Positions 1 through 7,324 of a stretch of DNA of 7,324 bases are shown piece after piece. The DNA is taken from positions 1 through 7,324 of the forward strand of contig CALBZH010000197.1 of NCBI GenBank assembly GCA_937889795.1, in the 5' to 3' direction. The notes beneath the pieces were generated by a model, which searched no databases, was not told the DNA's origin, and saw nothing but the letters and a program-made list of their open reading frames with translations. The position numbers and the translations under genes are program-made. Every line of letters begins with the position of its first letter. Position 1 is the first letter of the stretch. Source of the DNA: an uncultured Syntrophobacteraceae bacterium. Its GTDB lineage: Bacteria > Desulfobacterota > Syntrophobacteria > Syntrophobacterales > Syntrophobacteraceae.

Positions 1-1836
1 CCGCTTGATCTTGGCGATCGCCTTGTCGCAGGCGGCCGCATCAGGGCTCATCACGACCACCCGTCCGCTGTCGTCGATGTCGATCTTGGCCCCGGTTTCA
101 GCCACGATCCCGCGAATTACCTTGCCGCCCGGACCGATGACGTCGCGGATCTTTTCCGGGTTGATCTGAATACTGATGCAGCGCGGGGCATAGGGCGAAA
201 GCTCGGGCCTCGGAGCGGACAGGACCTCGCGCATCTTGCCGAGAATATGGATGCGGCCGGCCCGGGCTTGAGCCAGTGCCCGCTCGAGGATCTCCCGATT
301 GATTCCTGAAATCTTGATATCCATCTGCAGGGCGGTGATGCCCTGTTCGTTTCCCGTGACTTTGAAGTCCATATCGCCGAGGTGATCCTCGTCTCCGAGG
401 ATGTCCGAAAGGACGATGAATTCATCGCCTTCCTTCACCAGGCCCATCGCGATGCCCGCGACCGAGTCCTTGAGAGGGACGCCCGCATCCATGAGAGCCA
501 GGGAGGATCCGCAGACCGTGGCCATGGAGCTCGACCCGTTCGATTCGAGGACTTCGGAAACCACCCGGATCGTGTACGGAAACGTTCCGTCGGGAGGCAG
601 GACCGGTTTGACCGCGCGCTCAGCAAGGGCCCCATGACCGATCTCTCGCCTGCCAGGTCCTCGCAATGGCCGTACCTCTCCCACGCTGTAGGCGGGAAAG
701 TTGTAGTGCAGCATAAAGGATTTGAAGGTTTCTCCGGCGAGGGCTTCGATCTTTTGCTCGTCCGATGAAGAGCCAAGCGTCACCACCGCAAGAACTTGGG
801 TTTCGCCGCGCTTGAACATCGCCGAGCCGTGCGTGCGGGGCAGGAGCCCTGCTTCGATGGAAATGGGACGGATTTCGTCGAACCGGCGTCCGTCGATTCG
901 AGTGCGGCGCTCGACCATCAACCTGCGCACGGTGGCCTTCTCGAGGTCTTCAAGACCCGCCTCGATTTCCTTGGTGCGCTCCGGGAAGCTCTGGGAGAGC
1001 TCTTCCAGCACGCGCAGCTTGAGGGCCTTCTTCCGGTCTCTCCGCTCCATCTTGTCCGGCGTGGTCATGACGGCCGCCATTTCTTCCGCCGCCGCCCCGT
1101 TCAAGGCCTCATTGAGTGCGGAATCCTTCTCTTGCGTTGTAATGACTTCCTTGGTGTTACCGACCAGCCGTTGGAGCTCATCCTGAGCGTCCAGGATAGG
1201 CAGAATGGATTTGTGGGCGAAGTCAATGGCTTCAATGATATCGGCCTCACTCACGAACTTCGACCCGCCTTCAACCATGACCACCGCTTCGCGACTTCCG
1301 GCCACGACCAGGTTGAGATCACTTTCCTGGATCTCTTGAATACTCGGGTTAACCAGGAGCTCGCCGTTCAGACGACCCACGCGCACAGCAGCGACAGGTC
1401 CGAGGAAAGGGATCGGCGAAATGTGCAGGGCCGCGGAAGCTCCCGTGAGGGCAATCACATCGGGCTCGTGCTCGAGGTCGACGGACAGAACGGTCGCGAT
1501 GACTTGCGTTTCATAGGCATACCGCTTCGGGAAGAGCGGACGAATGGGCCGGTCGATGAGCCGGGAGGTCAGGGTTTCCTTTTCACTTGGGCGGCCGATT
1601 TCTCGGCGAAAGAACCCGCCCGGTATGCGACCCACCGCATAGCTCATCTCTTGATAATCAACCATGAGAGGGACAAAATCGATGCCTTCTCGGATCCGGT
1701 CTTCCTTAGTCGCGGCCACCAAAACCACCGTGTCGCCATATCGCATCATGACGGATCCACTGGCCTGGGTCGCAACGTGTCCACACTCCATAACGAGCGG
1801 ACGTCCGCCCACCTCAACTGTGACTGAACATTTCAT
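1..1836 (-). CDS. pnp: Polynucleotide phosphorylase (PNPase), 3' end beyond window
   Basis: Processive 3'-5' exoribonuclease that uses phosphate to release nucleoside diphosphates; works in mRNA decay, often in the degradosome. I translated 612 codons without a stop; the family is about 700 residues, so the KH end and the S1 domain lie outside the window. First RNase PH domain about residues 5-145 ([13 protein letters not shown] at 33-45, [11 protein letters not shown] at 69-79), alpha-helical linker about 150-310, second RNase PH domain about 312-540. The active site is intact: [10 protein letters not shown] at 434-443, and D484, D490 and K492 in [13 protein letters not shown] match E. coli D486, D492 and K494. 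The KH GXXG loop is IGPGGKVI at 567-574. Start: the ATG at 1836 follows AAGGATGGA. An in-frame ATG at 1848 (adds MDQS) is possible, but its Shine-Dalgarno would sit directly against the start. It lies 61 nt after rpsO, the usual pairing. Confidence 0.97.
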   Translation of the reverse strand, partial: MKCSVTVEVGGRPLVMECGHVATQASGSVMMRYGDTVVLVAATKEDRIREGIDFVPLMVDYQEMSYAVGRIPGGFFRREIGRPSEKETLTSRLIDRPIRPLFPKRYAYETQVIATVLSVDLEHEPDVIALTGASAALHISPIPFLGPVAAVRVGRLNGELLVNPSIQEIQESDLNLVVAGSREAVVMVEGGSKFVSEADIIEAIDFAHKSILPILDAQDELQRLVGNTKEVITTQEKDSALNEALNGAAAEEMAAVMTTPDKMERRDRKKALKLRVLEELSQSFPERTKEIEAGLEDLEKATVRRLMVERRTRIDGRRFDEIRPISIEAGLLPRTHGSAMFKRGETQVLAVVTLGSSSDEQKIEALAGETFKSFMLHYNFPAYSVGEVRPLRGPGRREIGHGALAERAVKPVLPPDGTFPYTIRVVSEVLESNGSSSMATVCGSSLALMDAGVPLKDSVAGIAMGLVKEGDEFIVLSDILGDEDHLGDMDFKVTGNEQGITALQMDIKISGINREILERALAQARAGRIHILGKMREVLSAPRPELSPYAPRCISIQINPEKIRDVIGPGGKVIRGIVAETGAKIDIDDSGRVVVMSPDAAACDKAIAKIKR

Positions 1837-1897
1837 ACTCTGATCCATCCTTGTGTACCCCGTATGCCTGTCGTGACATCCCAAGGCGAGAGGTACT
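1837..1897 (-). promoter_or_regulatory. rpsO-pnp intergenic leader with possible stem-loop
   Basis: The 61-nt gap ahead of pnp can fold, on the transcribed strand, into a nested structure. The outer arms are GTACCTC (1896-1890) and GGGGTAC (1861-1855), giving 7 pairs including one G-U. Inside them GCCT (1887-1884) can pair with AGGC (1869-1866). There is no U-run, so it is not a terminator. In E. coli a stem-loop in the pnp leader is cut by RNase III and then used by PNPase for autoregulation. A similar role here is inferred from position only. The pnp Shine-Dalgarno (AAGGATGGA, 1852-1844) lies next to the outer 3' arm, so folding could affect ribosome access. Confidence 0.3.
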
Positions 1898-2167
1898 TTA
1901 GCGGCGCAGACCAAGCCGTTCGATGACCGTGTTGTAACGATCGATGTTCTTCTTCTTCAGGTAGTTGAGGAGCTGGCGGCGCTGACCGACCAGCTTGAGA
2001 AGCCCTCGCCTCGAATGGTGGTCCTTCTTGTGAAACTTGAAATGCTCCGTGAGATACGTGATGCGCTCACTCAATAAGGCGATCTGCACTTCGGGAGAGC
2101 CCGTATCTCCTGCGTGCAGTTTGAAATCCTCGATAATTGCCTTCTTCCTGTCTGCTGTCATGACCAC
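1898..2167 (-). CDS. rpsO: 30S ribosomal protein S15
   Basis: Primary-binding protein of the 30S platform that contacts the 16S rRNA central domain and helps form an intersubunit bridge. The product is 89 residues, exactly the usual bacterial length. Family hallmarks are [16 protein letters not shown] at about 21-36, the conserved [19 protein letters not shown] at about 46-64 and the C-terminal ERLGLRR. Start: GTG at 2167, preceded by AAGGAGG with 7-nt spacing. An ATG two codons in (2161) would be 13 nt from that site, so GTG is preferred and gives the standard length. It sits between truB and pnp as in many bacteria, with a 124-nt leader on the 5' side that suggests separate control of S15 synthesis. 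Confidence 0.98.
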   Translation of the reverse strand: MVMTADRKKAIIEDFKLHAGDTGSPEVQIALLSERITYLTEHFKFHKKDHHSRRGLLKLVGQRRQLLNYLKKKNIDRYNTVIERLGLRR

Positions 2168-2291
2168 GGTCGATCCTCCTTCATGCTACTTTTCACACGC
2201 TGCTTGTCCATTGACTGGTTCTCTGGTCACCAAGCCCCGACGGGCTTCCCCTTCAGGACGGTTGGGCGATCGAGGTTGATCTGCACAGGTG
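2168..2291 (-). promoter_or_regulatory. truB-rpsO intergenic leader with GC-rich hairpin
   Basis: This 124-nt gap precedes rpsO. It contains a perfect 6-bp hairpin with a 4-nt loop on the transcribed strand: AAGCCC (2247-2242), loop GTCG, GGGCTT (2237-2232). Just downstream are two ACCAG copies 3 nt apart, and upstream is a weaker GATC/GATC pairing. No U-run follows the hairpin, so intrinsic termination is not supported. S15 is known to repress its own translation by binding leader RNA in E. coli, Geobacillus and Thermus, with different structures in each. An S15-binding element here is inferred from position; I cannot identify a specific known class. A standalone rpsO promoter could also lie here, but I see no convincing -35/-10 pair. 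Confidence 0.4.
2175..2181 (-). promoter_or_regulatory. Strong Shine-Dalgarno of rpsO
   Basis: The transcribed strand reads AAGGAGG, followed by 7 nt and then the GTG start of rpsO. It is the best match to the anti-Shine-Dalgarno that I see in the window, and its spacing decides in favour of GTG at 2167 over ATG at 2161. A strong site may offset the weaker GTG start codon. Confidence 0.8.
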
Positions 2292-3284
2292 TCAATTCTT
2301 GAACACCCGCAGCCTACGCCCTTGTTCTTCTTGCTGATTGGGCCACCACAAAGCCCGAAGTGCTTCGCTGCCGTCAAGGATCCGGACGGGGGTCGACCCG
2401 AGGGGACAAACCTTTCGGGCTGTCTCTTCCCAGGCGGAATCAATGGACCCCACTTGGAGACGTCTGAGCAGTCCTTCGTCATCCATGACGACACGCGGCA
2501 GATGCTCTAATGCTTCCGACATGGGTACGACACGTCTTCGAATCTCGTCTAGGTTTTTCAGCTCTGACAGCTCATTGAAAGACACAGCTTGCTCGATCCG
2601 GAACGGTCCACTCTCCAGTCTCCGGAGGCTATTCAGGTGGGCCCCGCATCCGAGATGACGCCCGACATCAGCCCCGAGCTGGCGAATATAAGTCCCCTTA
2701 CTGCACGAAATGTCCAAGGTCGCGAACGGCCACTCAAACGCGGTTAATTCAAGGTTGTGAACACAAACCTCACGGACCGGCGCATCAACCTGGATACCTT
2801 TTCGGGCATACTCGTACATCCTGCGCCCGGCAACGTGAACGGCAGCGAACTGTGGGACTTGCTGCATGAACGTTCCCCTGAACATTTGAAGCGCACTCGA
2901 AAGGCCCTCGACACGAATGGGCTCACCTTGACAGCGCCCGACGACCTCTCCAGTCCGGTCGAGCGTATCCGTCTCGATACCAAGCTCAAGGGTTGCCAGA
3001 TAACGCTTACTCTGGAGTGAAAGCAGGTCTGAAATTCGTGTCGCCTGGTTCACGCAGATCAAGAGAGCTCCCGTCGCAAAGGGGTCGAGCGTTCCGCAAT
3101 GACCGGCCTTCTCCAGGCGAAGCCATTTCTGGACCTTTTTGACAACACTGAACGATGTCAGTCCTTCGGGTTTGTCCACGACCAGAATCCCGCATGGTAC
3201 TCGAACAGAGCGACCGTCAGTCGAGCGCGTGCTCTTCATTGCGGTATTATCGAGCAACACCTGTGCCATCAGTCCAGCTTTCAT
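2292..3284 (-). CDS. truB: tRNA pseudouridine(55) synthase TruB
   Basis: Isomerises U55 to pseudouridine in the T-psi-C loop of tRNAs and also acts as a tRNA-folding chaperone in the cytoplasm. The product is 330 residues from this start, against about 300-315 in the family. GILVVDKPEGLTSF (32-45) opens the catalytic domain. GHCGTLDPFATG (61-72) carries the nucleophile D67, Y95 in KRYLA is the active-site tyrosine, and SKGTYIRQL is the third conserved motif. The C-terminal 60-70 residues form the TruB C-terminal (PUA-like) part. The segment QVPQFAAVHVAG (142-153) departs from the usual PPxYSAxK pattern. The start is uncertain: no ATG has a good Shine-Dalgarno, and ATG at 3269 or 3239 is possible; 3239 gives 315 residues and a more typical N-terminus. 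It begins 24 nt after the nrnA stop, so it is probably cotranscribed. Confidence 0.96.
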   Translation of the reverse strand: MKAGLMAQVLLDNTAMKSTRSTDGRSVRVPCGILVVDKPEGLTSFSVVKKVQKWLRLEKAGHCGTLDPFATGALLICVNQATRISDLLSLQSKRYLATLELGIETDTLDRTGEVVGRCQGEPIRVEGLSSALQMFRGTFMQQVPQFAAVHVAGRRMYEYARKGIQVDAPVREVCVHNLELTAFEWPFATLDISCSKGTYIRQLGADVGRHLGCGAHLNSLRRLESGPFRIEQAVSFNELSELKNLDEIRRRVVPMSEALEHLPRVVMDDEGLLRRLQVGSIDSAWEETARKVCPLGSTPVRILDGSEALRALWWPNQQEEQGRRLRVFKN

Positions 3285-3308
3285 AGGATACGGGAAAAAT
3301 TCACAGAC

Positions 3309-4313
3309 CTAAGCATTCGTGCCGTTGTTGAGGTATTCCAACGCCTTCTGTGTGTATTGCACGCGAACATCATTCAGGTGGCCGCGTACCCGAAACGCGG
3401 CTGCATGACGATGCCCGCCGCCTCCCTGTCGTTGGGCGAAAGTTGCGACGTCCACCGTTCCTTTGGAGCGCATGCTGACGTTGATCAGTCCATCCTTCTC
3501 TTCCTTGAAGAACATGGCCATTTCCACAGGCCTCACGGATCGGAGATGGTTAATGAACGTTTCACTGTCCGCCGCGGACGTGGCTGTATCCTGGAGCATC
3601 TTCTGGCTCAGCTCGGCGGTCGCAAGACGGTCCCTTGCCAGGAAACGGACGGAGGTCAGCACCTGTGACAACAACTTCAGTCGCTCGGGCGACGAAGAAT
3701 CATAGACCTGCTCGGCAATGTAGGACGGCTCCGCTCCCGCCCGGACCAAGCTTCGAGCGACATCGAGCACTCGCTCCGTGGTGTTGGAGAACCGGAAGGA
3801 GCCCGTGTCGGTCATCACACCCGTGTAAAGCAGCGTCGCCACATCAGGATCCAAGGAAAGCGGAATGCTCATGGCCAAATCGAAAAGCATCTCACAGGTG
3901 CTGCTCGCATCGGGCTTGACCCAATGCACGGTCCCGTAAGGGGCGTCGTTCAAATGGTGGTCAATGTTGATCAGGAACGGCAGTCGGGCAACAGACGCCT
4001 CCAGCTCCTTACCCACACGATGCAGGTCCCCGCAATCCACCAAAATGGCAGCATCGTAAATGGACAGGTCCGATACGGAGTGGCGAATCGTCTCGGTACC
4101 CGGCAGAAAGGAGTACGTTGGCGAAGGTGGGTCCTGGCTGTAAGGATCCGCCTTCTTTCCCAGCTTGCGGAGTAACCCGACCATGGCGAGAAGGGAGCCA
4201 AGCGCATCTCCATCCGGACGCACGTGAGTGGCGACGAGGAAATACTGGTGCCCCTGGAGTGCTTCCAGAATCCGGGAGATGGCGTTATTCTGTTTGATCT
4301 TGTTCATGATCAT
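3309..4313 (-). CDS. nrnA: DHH/DHHA1 phosphoesterase, NrnA-type (nanoRNase / pAp phosphatase)
   Basis: Predicted cytoplasmic metal-dependent phosphoesterase. NrnA relatives degrade 2-5 nt RNAs and often dephosphorylate pAp to AMP. From ATG 4313 the product is 334 residues, close to the family length. DHH domain motifs: HVRPDGDALGS at 30-40, VDCGD at 92-96, the signature DHH at 118-120 (NIDHHLND) and TDTGSF at 168-173. The C-terminal DHHA1 domain has the substrate-binding GGGGH at 297-301, but reads HRHAAAF where relatives usually have a Gly after the two Ala. The reading frame is open upstream to 4517, but that part runs antiparallel to none of the motifs and lies inside rbfA in another frame, so it is not coding. 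The start overlaps the rbfA 3' end by 29 bp, suggesting translational coupling; ATG 4307 is an alternative. Its place beside pnp fits removal of the short products left by exonucleases. The exact substrate cannot be fixed from sequence. Confidence 0.92.
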   Translation of the reverse strand: MIMNKIKQNNAISRILEALQGHQYFLVATHVRPDGDALGSLLAMVGLLRKLGKKADPYSQDPPSPTYSFLPGTETIRHSVSDLSIYDAAILVDCGDLHRVGKELEASVARLPFLINIDHHLNDAPYGTVHWVKPDASSTCEMLFDLAMSIPLSLDPDVATLLYTGVMTDTGSFRFSNTTERVLDVARSLVRAGAEPSYIAEQVYDSSSPERLKLLSQVLTSVRFLARDRLATAELSQKMLQDTATSAADSETFINHLRSVRPVEMAMFFKEEKDGLINVSMRSKGTVDVATFAQRQGGGGHRHAAAFRVRGHLNDVRVQYTQKALEYLNNGTNA

Positions 4314-4653
4314 GCAATTCTTTGAGTATACGCTCGATCTTCTGCCCGTAGTCCAAAGAAGAGTCGTAGCGGAATGCCAGTTGGGGCACGTAGCGCAGTC
4401 GGAGACGCTTACCGAGCTCTTGCCGCATGAAGCCCTTGGCCTTGTTGAGGCCTTCCAGCGCCGTTTCGAGAACGGCCGCATCGGAGGTGCCCGTAAGGCA
4501 GAAAAACACCGTCGCATTCTGGAGGTCGCGAGACACCTCGATTGCCGTCACCGTCACGGAAGACACCCGCGGATCCTTGACGCGGCGCAACAGGATGTCA
4601 GCCACTTCTCGCTGGAGCAGGTCGGCAACGCGTTCGGGTCGTTTGCTTTCCAT
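4285..4653 (-). CDS. rbfA: Ribosome-binding factor A
   Basis: Small KH-fold protein that binds the immature 30S subunit, assists 16S rRNA 5'-end maturation and is needed for growth in the cold. It has 122 residues, a normal length. Family features are RPERVADLLQREVADIL (5-21), VKDPR (25-29), the VTVTAIEVSRDLQNA strand region (33-47), the AKG kink of the KH helix-kink-helix (72-74) and LGKRLRLRYVPQLAF (80-94), followed by a D near 97. The start ATG at 4653 lies 10 nt after the ylxP stop; the GGGAG within the ylxP end is rather far upstream, so initiation may rely on coupling. The charged C-terminus (HDHEQDQTE) is encoded where nrnA already begins in another frame. Confidence 0.96.
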   Translation of the reverse strand: MESKRPERVADLLQREVADILLRRVKDPRVSSVTVTAIEVSRDLQNATVFFCLTGTSDAAVLETALEGLNKAKGFMRQELGKRLRLRYVPQLAFRYDSSLDYGQKIERILKELHDHEQDQTE

Positions 4654-4663
4654 GGTCTTGCCG

Positions 4664-4957
4664 TCATTCTCCCAAAGCGATGATCTCGACTTCCCGGTCC
4701 ATCATCTCTGCCAGCCCCATCGAGTCCATGAAATCGAGTATGCGGTCCAGGAGCGAGTTGAGGGTGCGGCTATCATTGCCGATCACCGCGATGCCTATCG
4801 TTGCGCGTTGATGAACGTCCTGGTCTGCAACCTCCGCAACCGAAACGCCGAAGCGGCTGCGGCTCTTTTCCACGAGGCTCTTGACCACCTTCCTCTTGTC
4901 CTTCAGCGATTGATTCCCATGAAGGCGAAAGGTGGCCTTTGCAATGCCCACCGTCAT
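4664..4957 (-). CDS. ylxP: DUF503 family protein YlxP
   Basis: Small conserved protein of 97 residues, full length for the family. The family signature is clear: an N-terminal beta strand, SLKDKR at 17-22, the helix VVKSLVEKSRSRF (24-36), and VSVAEVADQD at 38-47. The fold is ferredoxin-like. Its molecular role is not firmly established; its almost constant position between infB and rbfA points to ribosome assembly or initiation, and this is inference from context. It starts 14 nt after the infB stop with GGGTGG as a probable ribosome-binding site, and ends 10 nt before rbfA. I see nothing unusual in it. Confidence 0.93.
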   Translation of the reverse strand: MTVGIAKATFRLHGNQSLKDKRKVVKSLVEKSRSRFGVSVAEVADQDVHQRATIGIAVIGNDSRTLNSLLDRILDFMDSMGLAEMMDREVEIIALGE

Positions 4958-4971
4958 GTGCCGTGTCCACC

Positions 4972-7324
4972 CTAGCTCAGCTTCTCGGGCTCAACGCTGA
5001 GTGTTGCCTTGACAGCCTTGAGCTCGTAAACCTCAAGAATGTCGCCCACCTTGATGTCGTTGAAATTCTCGACGCCCATGCCGCACTCGAAGCCGGCCTT
5101 GACCTCTTTGACGTCATCTTTGAAGCGTTTGAGAGAGCTAAGCTTGCCGTCGTAGACGACGATCTGATCCCTGAGAACCCGGACCTTGGCGTTCCGCTCG
5201 ACCCGGCCGTCGAGCACATAGGATCCAGCGATCATCCCGAATTTGGGAACCTGGAAGGTCTGGCGTACCTCCGCTCTTCCCAGGACACTCTCCTGATACA
5301 CCGGCTCGAGCATGCCTTCCATGGCGTCTCTCACGTCGCTCAGGAGCTGGTAGATGACATCGTAATAGCGAACGTCCACGTTCTCCTGCTCGGCAAGCTC
5401 CTGCACCTTGGCGTCGGTCCGTACGTTGAAGCCAATGACGATGGCACTGGAGGCCGAAGCGAGGAGGATATCGGATTCCGTGATGGCGCCCGTTGCGTTG
5501 TGGATCAGGTTGACCTTCACTTCCGGGGTGGAGAGCTTGCGCAAGGAGTCGCTGATGGCTTCCTGCGAGCCATGGACGTCGGTCTTCAAGATCAGGTTGA
5601 GCTCCTTGATTTCGCCTTCCTGGATCTGATCGAACAGGCTTTCGAGCGTGACCTTGGTGGTGCGGGAGAGCTCCTTTTCGCGCACTTTCACGAGGCGATG
5701 CTCCGCGACCAGCTTAGCCTGCTTCTCATCCGAGAGCGCGATGAAGTCATCGCCCGCATTGGGCACGCCGGAAAGTCCGATGACTTCGATCGGCATGGCT
5801 GGCCCGGCGGAGTCCAGCCGCTGTCCGCGGTCGCCGAACATGTTGCGCACGCGGCCCGACTGACTGCCGCACACATAGGAGTCGCCGGTTCTGAGCGTCC
5901 CCTCCTGGATCAGAATCGTCGCGACGGGACCTCGTCCCTTGTCGAGCTTCGCTTCAATCACGTGACCGCGGGCCGGTTTGTTGGGATTTGCTTTCAGCTC
6001 GAGCAGCTCCGCCTGAAGGAGAACCATTTCCAACAGGTCCTCGATTCCGAGTCGCTTCTTGGCTGAAATTTCAACCATGGTGGTTTGCCCGCCCCATTCC
6101 TCGGCGACCAGCCCCTGATCCGCGAGCTCCCGTTTGACACGATCGACATTGGCATTGGGCTTGTCGATCTTGTTGACGGCGACGACGATGGGGACATTGG
6201 CGGCTTTGGCGTGATTGATGGCCTCAATCGTCTGCTGCATGACGCCGTCATCCGCCGCAACCACCAGGATAACGATGTCGGTGACCTTGGCACCTCGGGC
6301 ACGCATGGAGGTGAACGCCTCGTGGCCCGGAGTATCGAGAAAGACGATATCCCCGTTTTCCAGCTTGACGAAGTAGGCGCCGATGTGCTGTGTGATGCCC
6401 CCCGCTTCGCCCTTGATGACGTTTGTGTCCCGAATGGCGTCGAGCAGCGAGGTCTTGCCGTGGTCGACGTGTCCCATCACCGTGACGACGGGAGGACGGG
6501 GCTGCAGATCCTCCGTCCGGTCCTCCTGGACCTGAAGGATGTCTTCTTCCTCATAACCCACTTTTTCAACCTCATACTCGAATTCCGAGGCGAGCAGGGC
6601 GGCGGTTTCGAAATCGATCGCTTGGTTTATGCTTGCGACAAGCCCCAGCTGGAGGAGCTTCTTGATGATTTCGCCGACTTTGACGCCCATCTGCTTGGCC
6701 AAATTCGCCACGGTGATCGCTTCGTCAATTTTAATAGGACGCTTGGTGACTTTCGGCGCCACGGGCTCAGGCTTGGCAACAACCCGAAGGCCGGACTTGC
6801 CCCGGTCTCGCGAACGTTCTCGATCGGCTTGAGCTGCCAGCTCCTTCTTGGAATACAGGTCCTCCCGCTCAACCACTTCCTTCCGACGGGGTGCGGCCGC
6901 TTTGCGACGGGCTTCGGCTTCCTTCTCGGCTTCTTCTGGGCGCGTCCGTTTCTTTCGAGCGGCGTCACGCGCCTCCGGCTCTTCCGTTTTGACTTGCAGG
7001 CGTGGGGCTAACTGAGTGATATCGATCTCCTCTTCTGGCTCCGCTTCCTCGGTGATGAGCTCCGGCAGCTTGATAATACGGGCGGGTTCGTCTTTGCGGG
7101 CCTTCTTGCGACGTCGCTTCTTGGCCTTCTTGGGCTTGCCGTCTTCCTCTTCTTCCTCATCAGCCGCAATCGCTTCCTCGGCAGGTGGGGGAGGCGTGGC
7201 GGTTGGTACCTCTGGCGCTAGCGGCGGCTGAGACGGCGGTGGCGCAATGATCCTGGCAGGAGTCTCGGTCGTCTCGGAGACCGGACGGACCCTGACTGGG
7301 GCAACCGGGGGAGTCGCTTCCACT
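4972..7324 (-). CDS. infB: Translation initiation factor IF2, 5' end beyond window
   Basis: GTPase that brings fMet-tRNA to the 30S P site and promotes 50S joining. 783 codons are visible and the first IF2-N domain is missing, so the frame continues past the edge; the GTG at 7323 is read as an internal Val. Residues 1-195 are a Pro-rich then charged linker: DEEEEEDG at 55-62, [15 protein letters not shown] at 64-78, and a Glu/Arg/Ala-rich likely helix around 128-170. A second IF2-N domain covers about 203-253. GTPase motifs are complete: GHVDHGKT (284-291), GGITQHIGA (308-316), DTPGH (330-334), NKID (384-387) and SAKK (420-423). Domains II, III and C2 follow. In C2 the usual AGC is AGS (Ser701), while the later ECG is retained. 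No Met occurs before residue 212, so an IF2-beta-like internal start would need a non-ATG codon. Leads a tightly packed run into ylxP. Confidence 0.98.
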   Translation of the reverse strand, partial: VEATPPVAPVRVRPVSETTETPARIIAPPPSQPPLAPEVPTATPPPPAEEAIAADEEEEEDGKPKKAKKRRRKKARKDEPARIIKLPELITEEAEPEEEIDITQLAPRLQVKTEEPEARDAARKKRTRPEEAEKEAEARRKAAAPRRKEVVEREDLYSKKELAAQADRERSRDRGKSGLRVVAKPEPVAPKVTKRPIKIDEAITVANLAKQMGVKVGEIIKKLLQLGLVASINQAIDFETAALLASEFEYEVEKVGYEEEDILQVQEDRTEDLQPRPPVVTVMGHVDHGKTSLLDAIRDTNVIKGEAGGITQHIGAYFVKLENGDIVFLDTPGHEAFTSMRARGAKVTDIVILVVAADDGVMQQTIEAINHAKAANVPIVVAVNKIDKPNANVDRVKRELADQGLVAEEWGGQTTMVEISAKKRLGIEDLLEMVLLQAELLELKANPNKPARGHVIEAKLDKGRGPVATILIQEGTLRTGDSYVCGSQSGRVRNMFGDRGQRLDSAGPAMPIEVIGLSGVPNAGDDFIALSDEKQAKLVAEHRLVKVREKELSRTTKVTLESLFDQIQEGEIKELNLILKTDVHGSQEAISDSLRKLSTPEVKVNLIHNATGAITESDILLASASSAIVIGFNVRTDAKVQELAEQENVDVRYYDVIYQLLSDVRDAMEGMLEPVYQESVLGRAEVRQTFQVPKFGMIAGSYVLDGRVERNAKVRVLRDQIVVYDGKLSSLKRFKDDVKEVKAGFECGMGVENFNDIKVGDILEVYELKAVKATLSVEPEKLS

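Noticed and set aside
796..1827. 343-codon plus-strand open frame opposite pnp
   Set aside because: Same codon-register effect: it is the complementary frame of an intact, motif-complete pnp. The 3099-3668 and 4228-4683 frames opposite nrnA/truB and rbfA have the same explanation.
2232..2247. Hairpin downstream of truB as an intrinsic terminator
   Set aside because: The stem is only 6 bp and is followed by GGTGACC rather than a U-run, and rpsO continues in the same direction.
2290..2295. Perfect TTGACA (-35 box) at the truB stop, as an rpsO promoter
   Set aside because: At 16-18 nt spacing the -10 region reads TCGATC, CGATCG or GATCGC, none close to TATAAT. It probably reflects chance.
4314..4517. 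68-residue N-terminal extension of the DHH phosphoesterase
   Set aside because: The frame is open but the predicted residues are Arg/Ser/Cys-rich, resemble no domain, and lie wholly within rbfA. The family normally begins about 10-25 residues before the first motif, which fits ATG 4313.
4939..7011. Two long plus-strand open frames (4939-6066 and 6085-7011) opposite infB
   Set aside because: They lie in the frame whose codons are the exact complements of infB codons. Stops there need TTA, CTA or TCA in infB, which this gene rarely uses, so long antisense frames arise from codon bias. The products match no family I recognise.
7321..7323. GTG as the start codon of infB
   Set aside because: It is at the window edge, and complete IF2 has a further N-terminal domain before this linker, so the codon is almost certainly an internal valine.
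1..7324. A novel defence, mobile or biosynthetic system
   Set aside because: Every stretch over 130 bases is filled by a recognisable core gene on one strand. I found no foreign composition block, direct-repeat array or terminal inverted repeats.

Overview
This window is one continuous block of a conserved bacterial transcription, translation and RNA-turnover operon. All seven genes lie on the minus strand, so transcription runs from base 7324 down to base 1. In that order they are infB (translation initiation factor IF2, 5' end outside the window), ylxP (DUF503), rbfA (30S maturation factor), a DHH/DHHA1 phosphoesterase of the nrnA type, truB (tRNA Psi55 synthase), rpsO (ribosomal protein S15) and pnp (polynucleotide phosphorylase, 3' end outside the window). 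No mobile element, tRNA, rRNA, CRISPR array or plus-strand gene is supported.

The DNA is moderately GC-rich (roughly 55-60% by eye) and the coding strand makes little use of TTA, CTA and TCA codons, most clearly in infB and pnp. The gene order, the placement of a DHH phosphoesterase between rbfA and truB, and the IF2 linker (a basic stretch followed by PARIIKLP, then DLYSKKE) suggest a Gram-negative lineage such as Deltaproteobacteria/Desulfobacterota. Nitrospirota or NC10-like bacteria are also possible. This assignment is by impression, not by search.

Layout: infB, ylxP and rbfA are separated by only 14 and 10 nt. rbfA overlaps nrnA by 29 bp, and nrnA is 24 nt from truB. The two larger gaps lie before rpsO (124 nt, with a strong hairpin and a near-perfect Shine-Dalgarno) and before pnp (61 nt, with a possible nested stem-loop). 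S15 and PNPase are classically autoregulated through their mRNA leaders, so these two gaps are the likeliest regulatory sites. No intrinsic terminator (hairpin plus U-run) is seen, consistent with read-through along the whole block.

Together the genes cover initiator tRNA delivery (IF2), 30S assembly (RbfA, S15), tRNA modification (TruB), end-stage degradation of very short RNAs (NrnA) and 3'-5' mRNA decay (PNPase). I looked for an undescribed system and do not see one. The observations worth a second look are the two leaders, a short overlapping leader ORF, and substitutions at usually conserved positions in TruB, NrnA and IF2.
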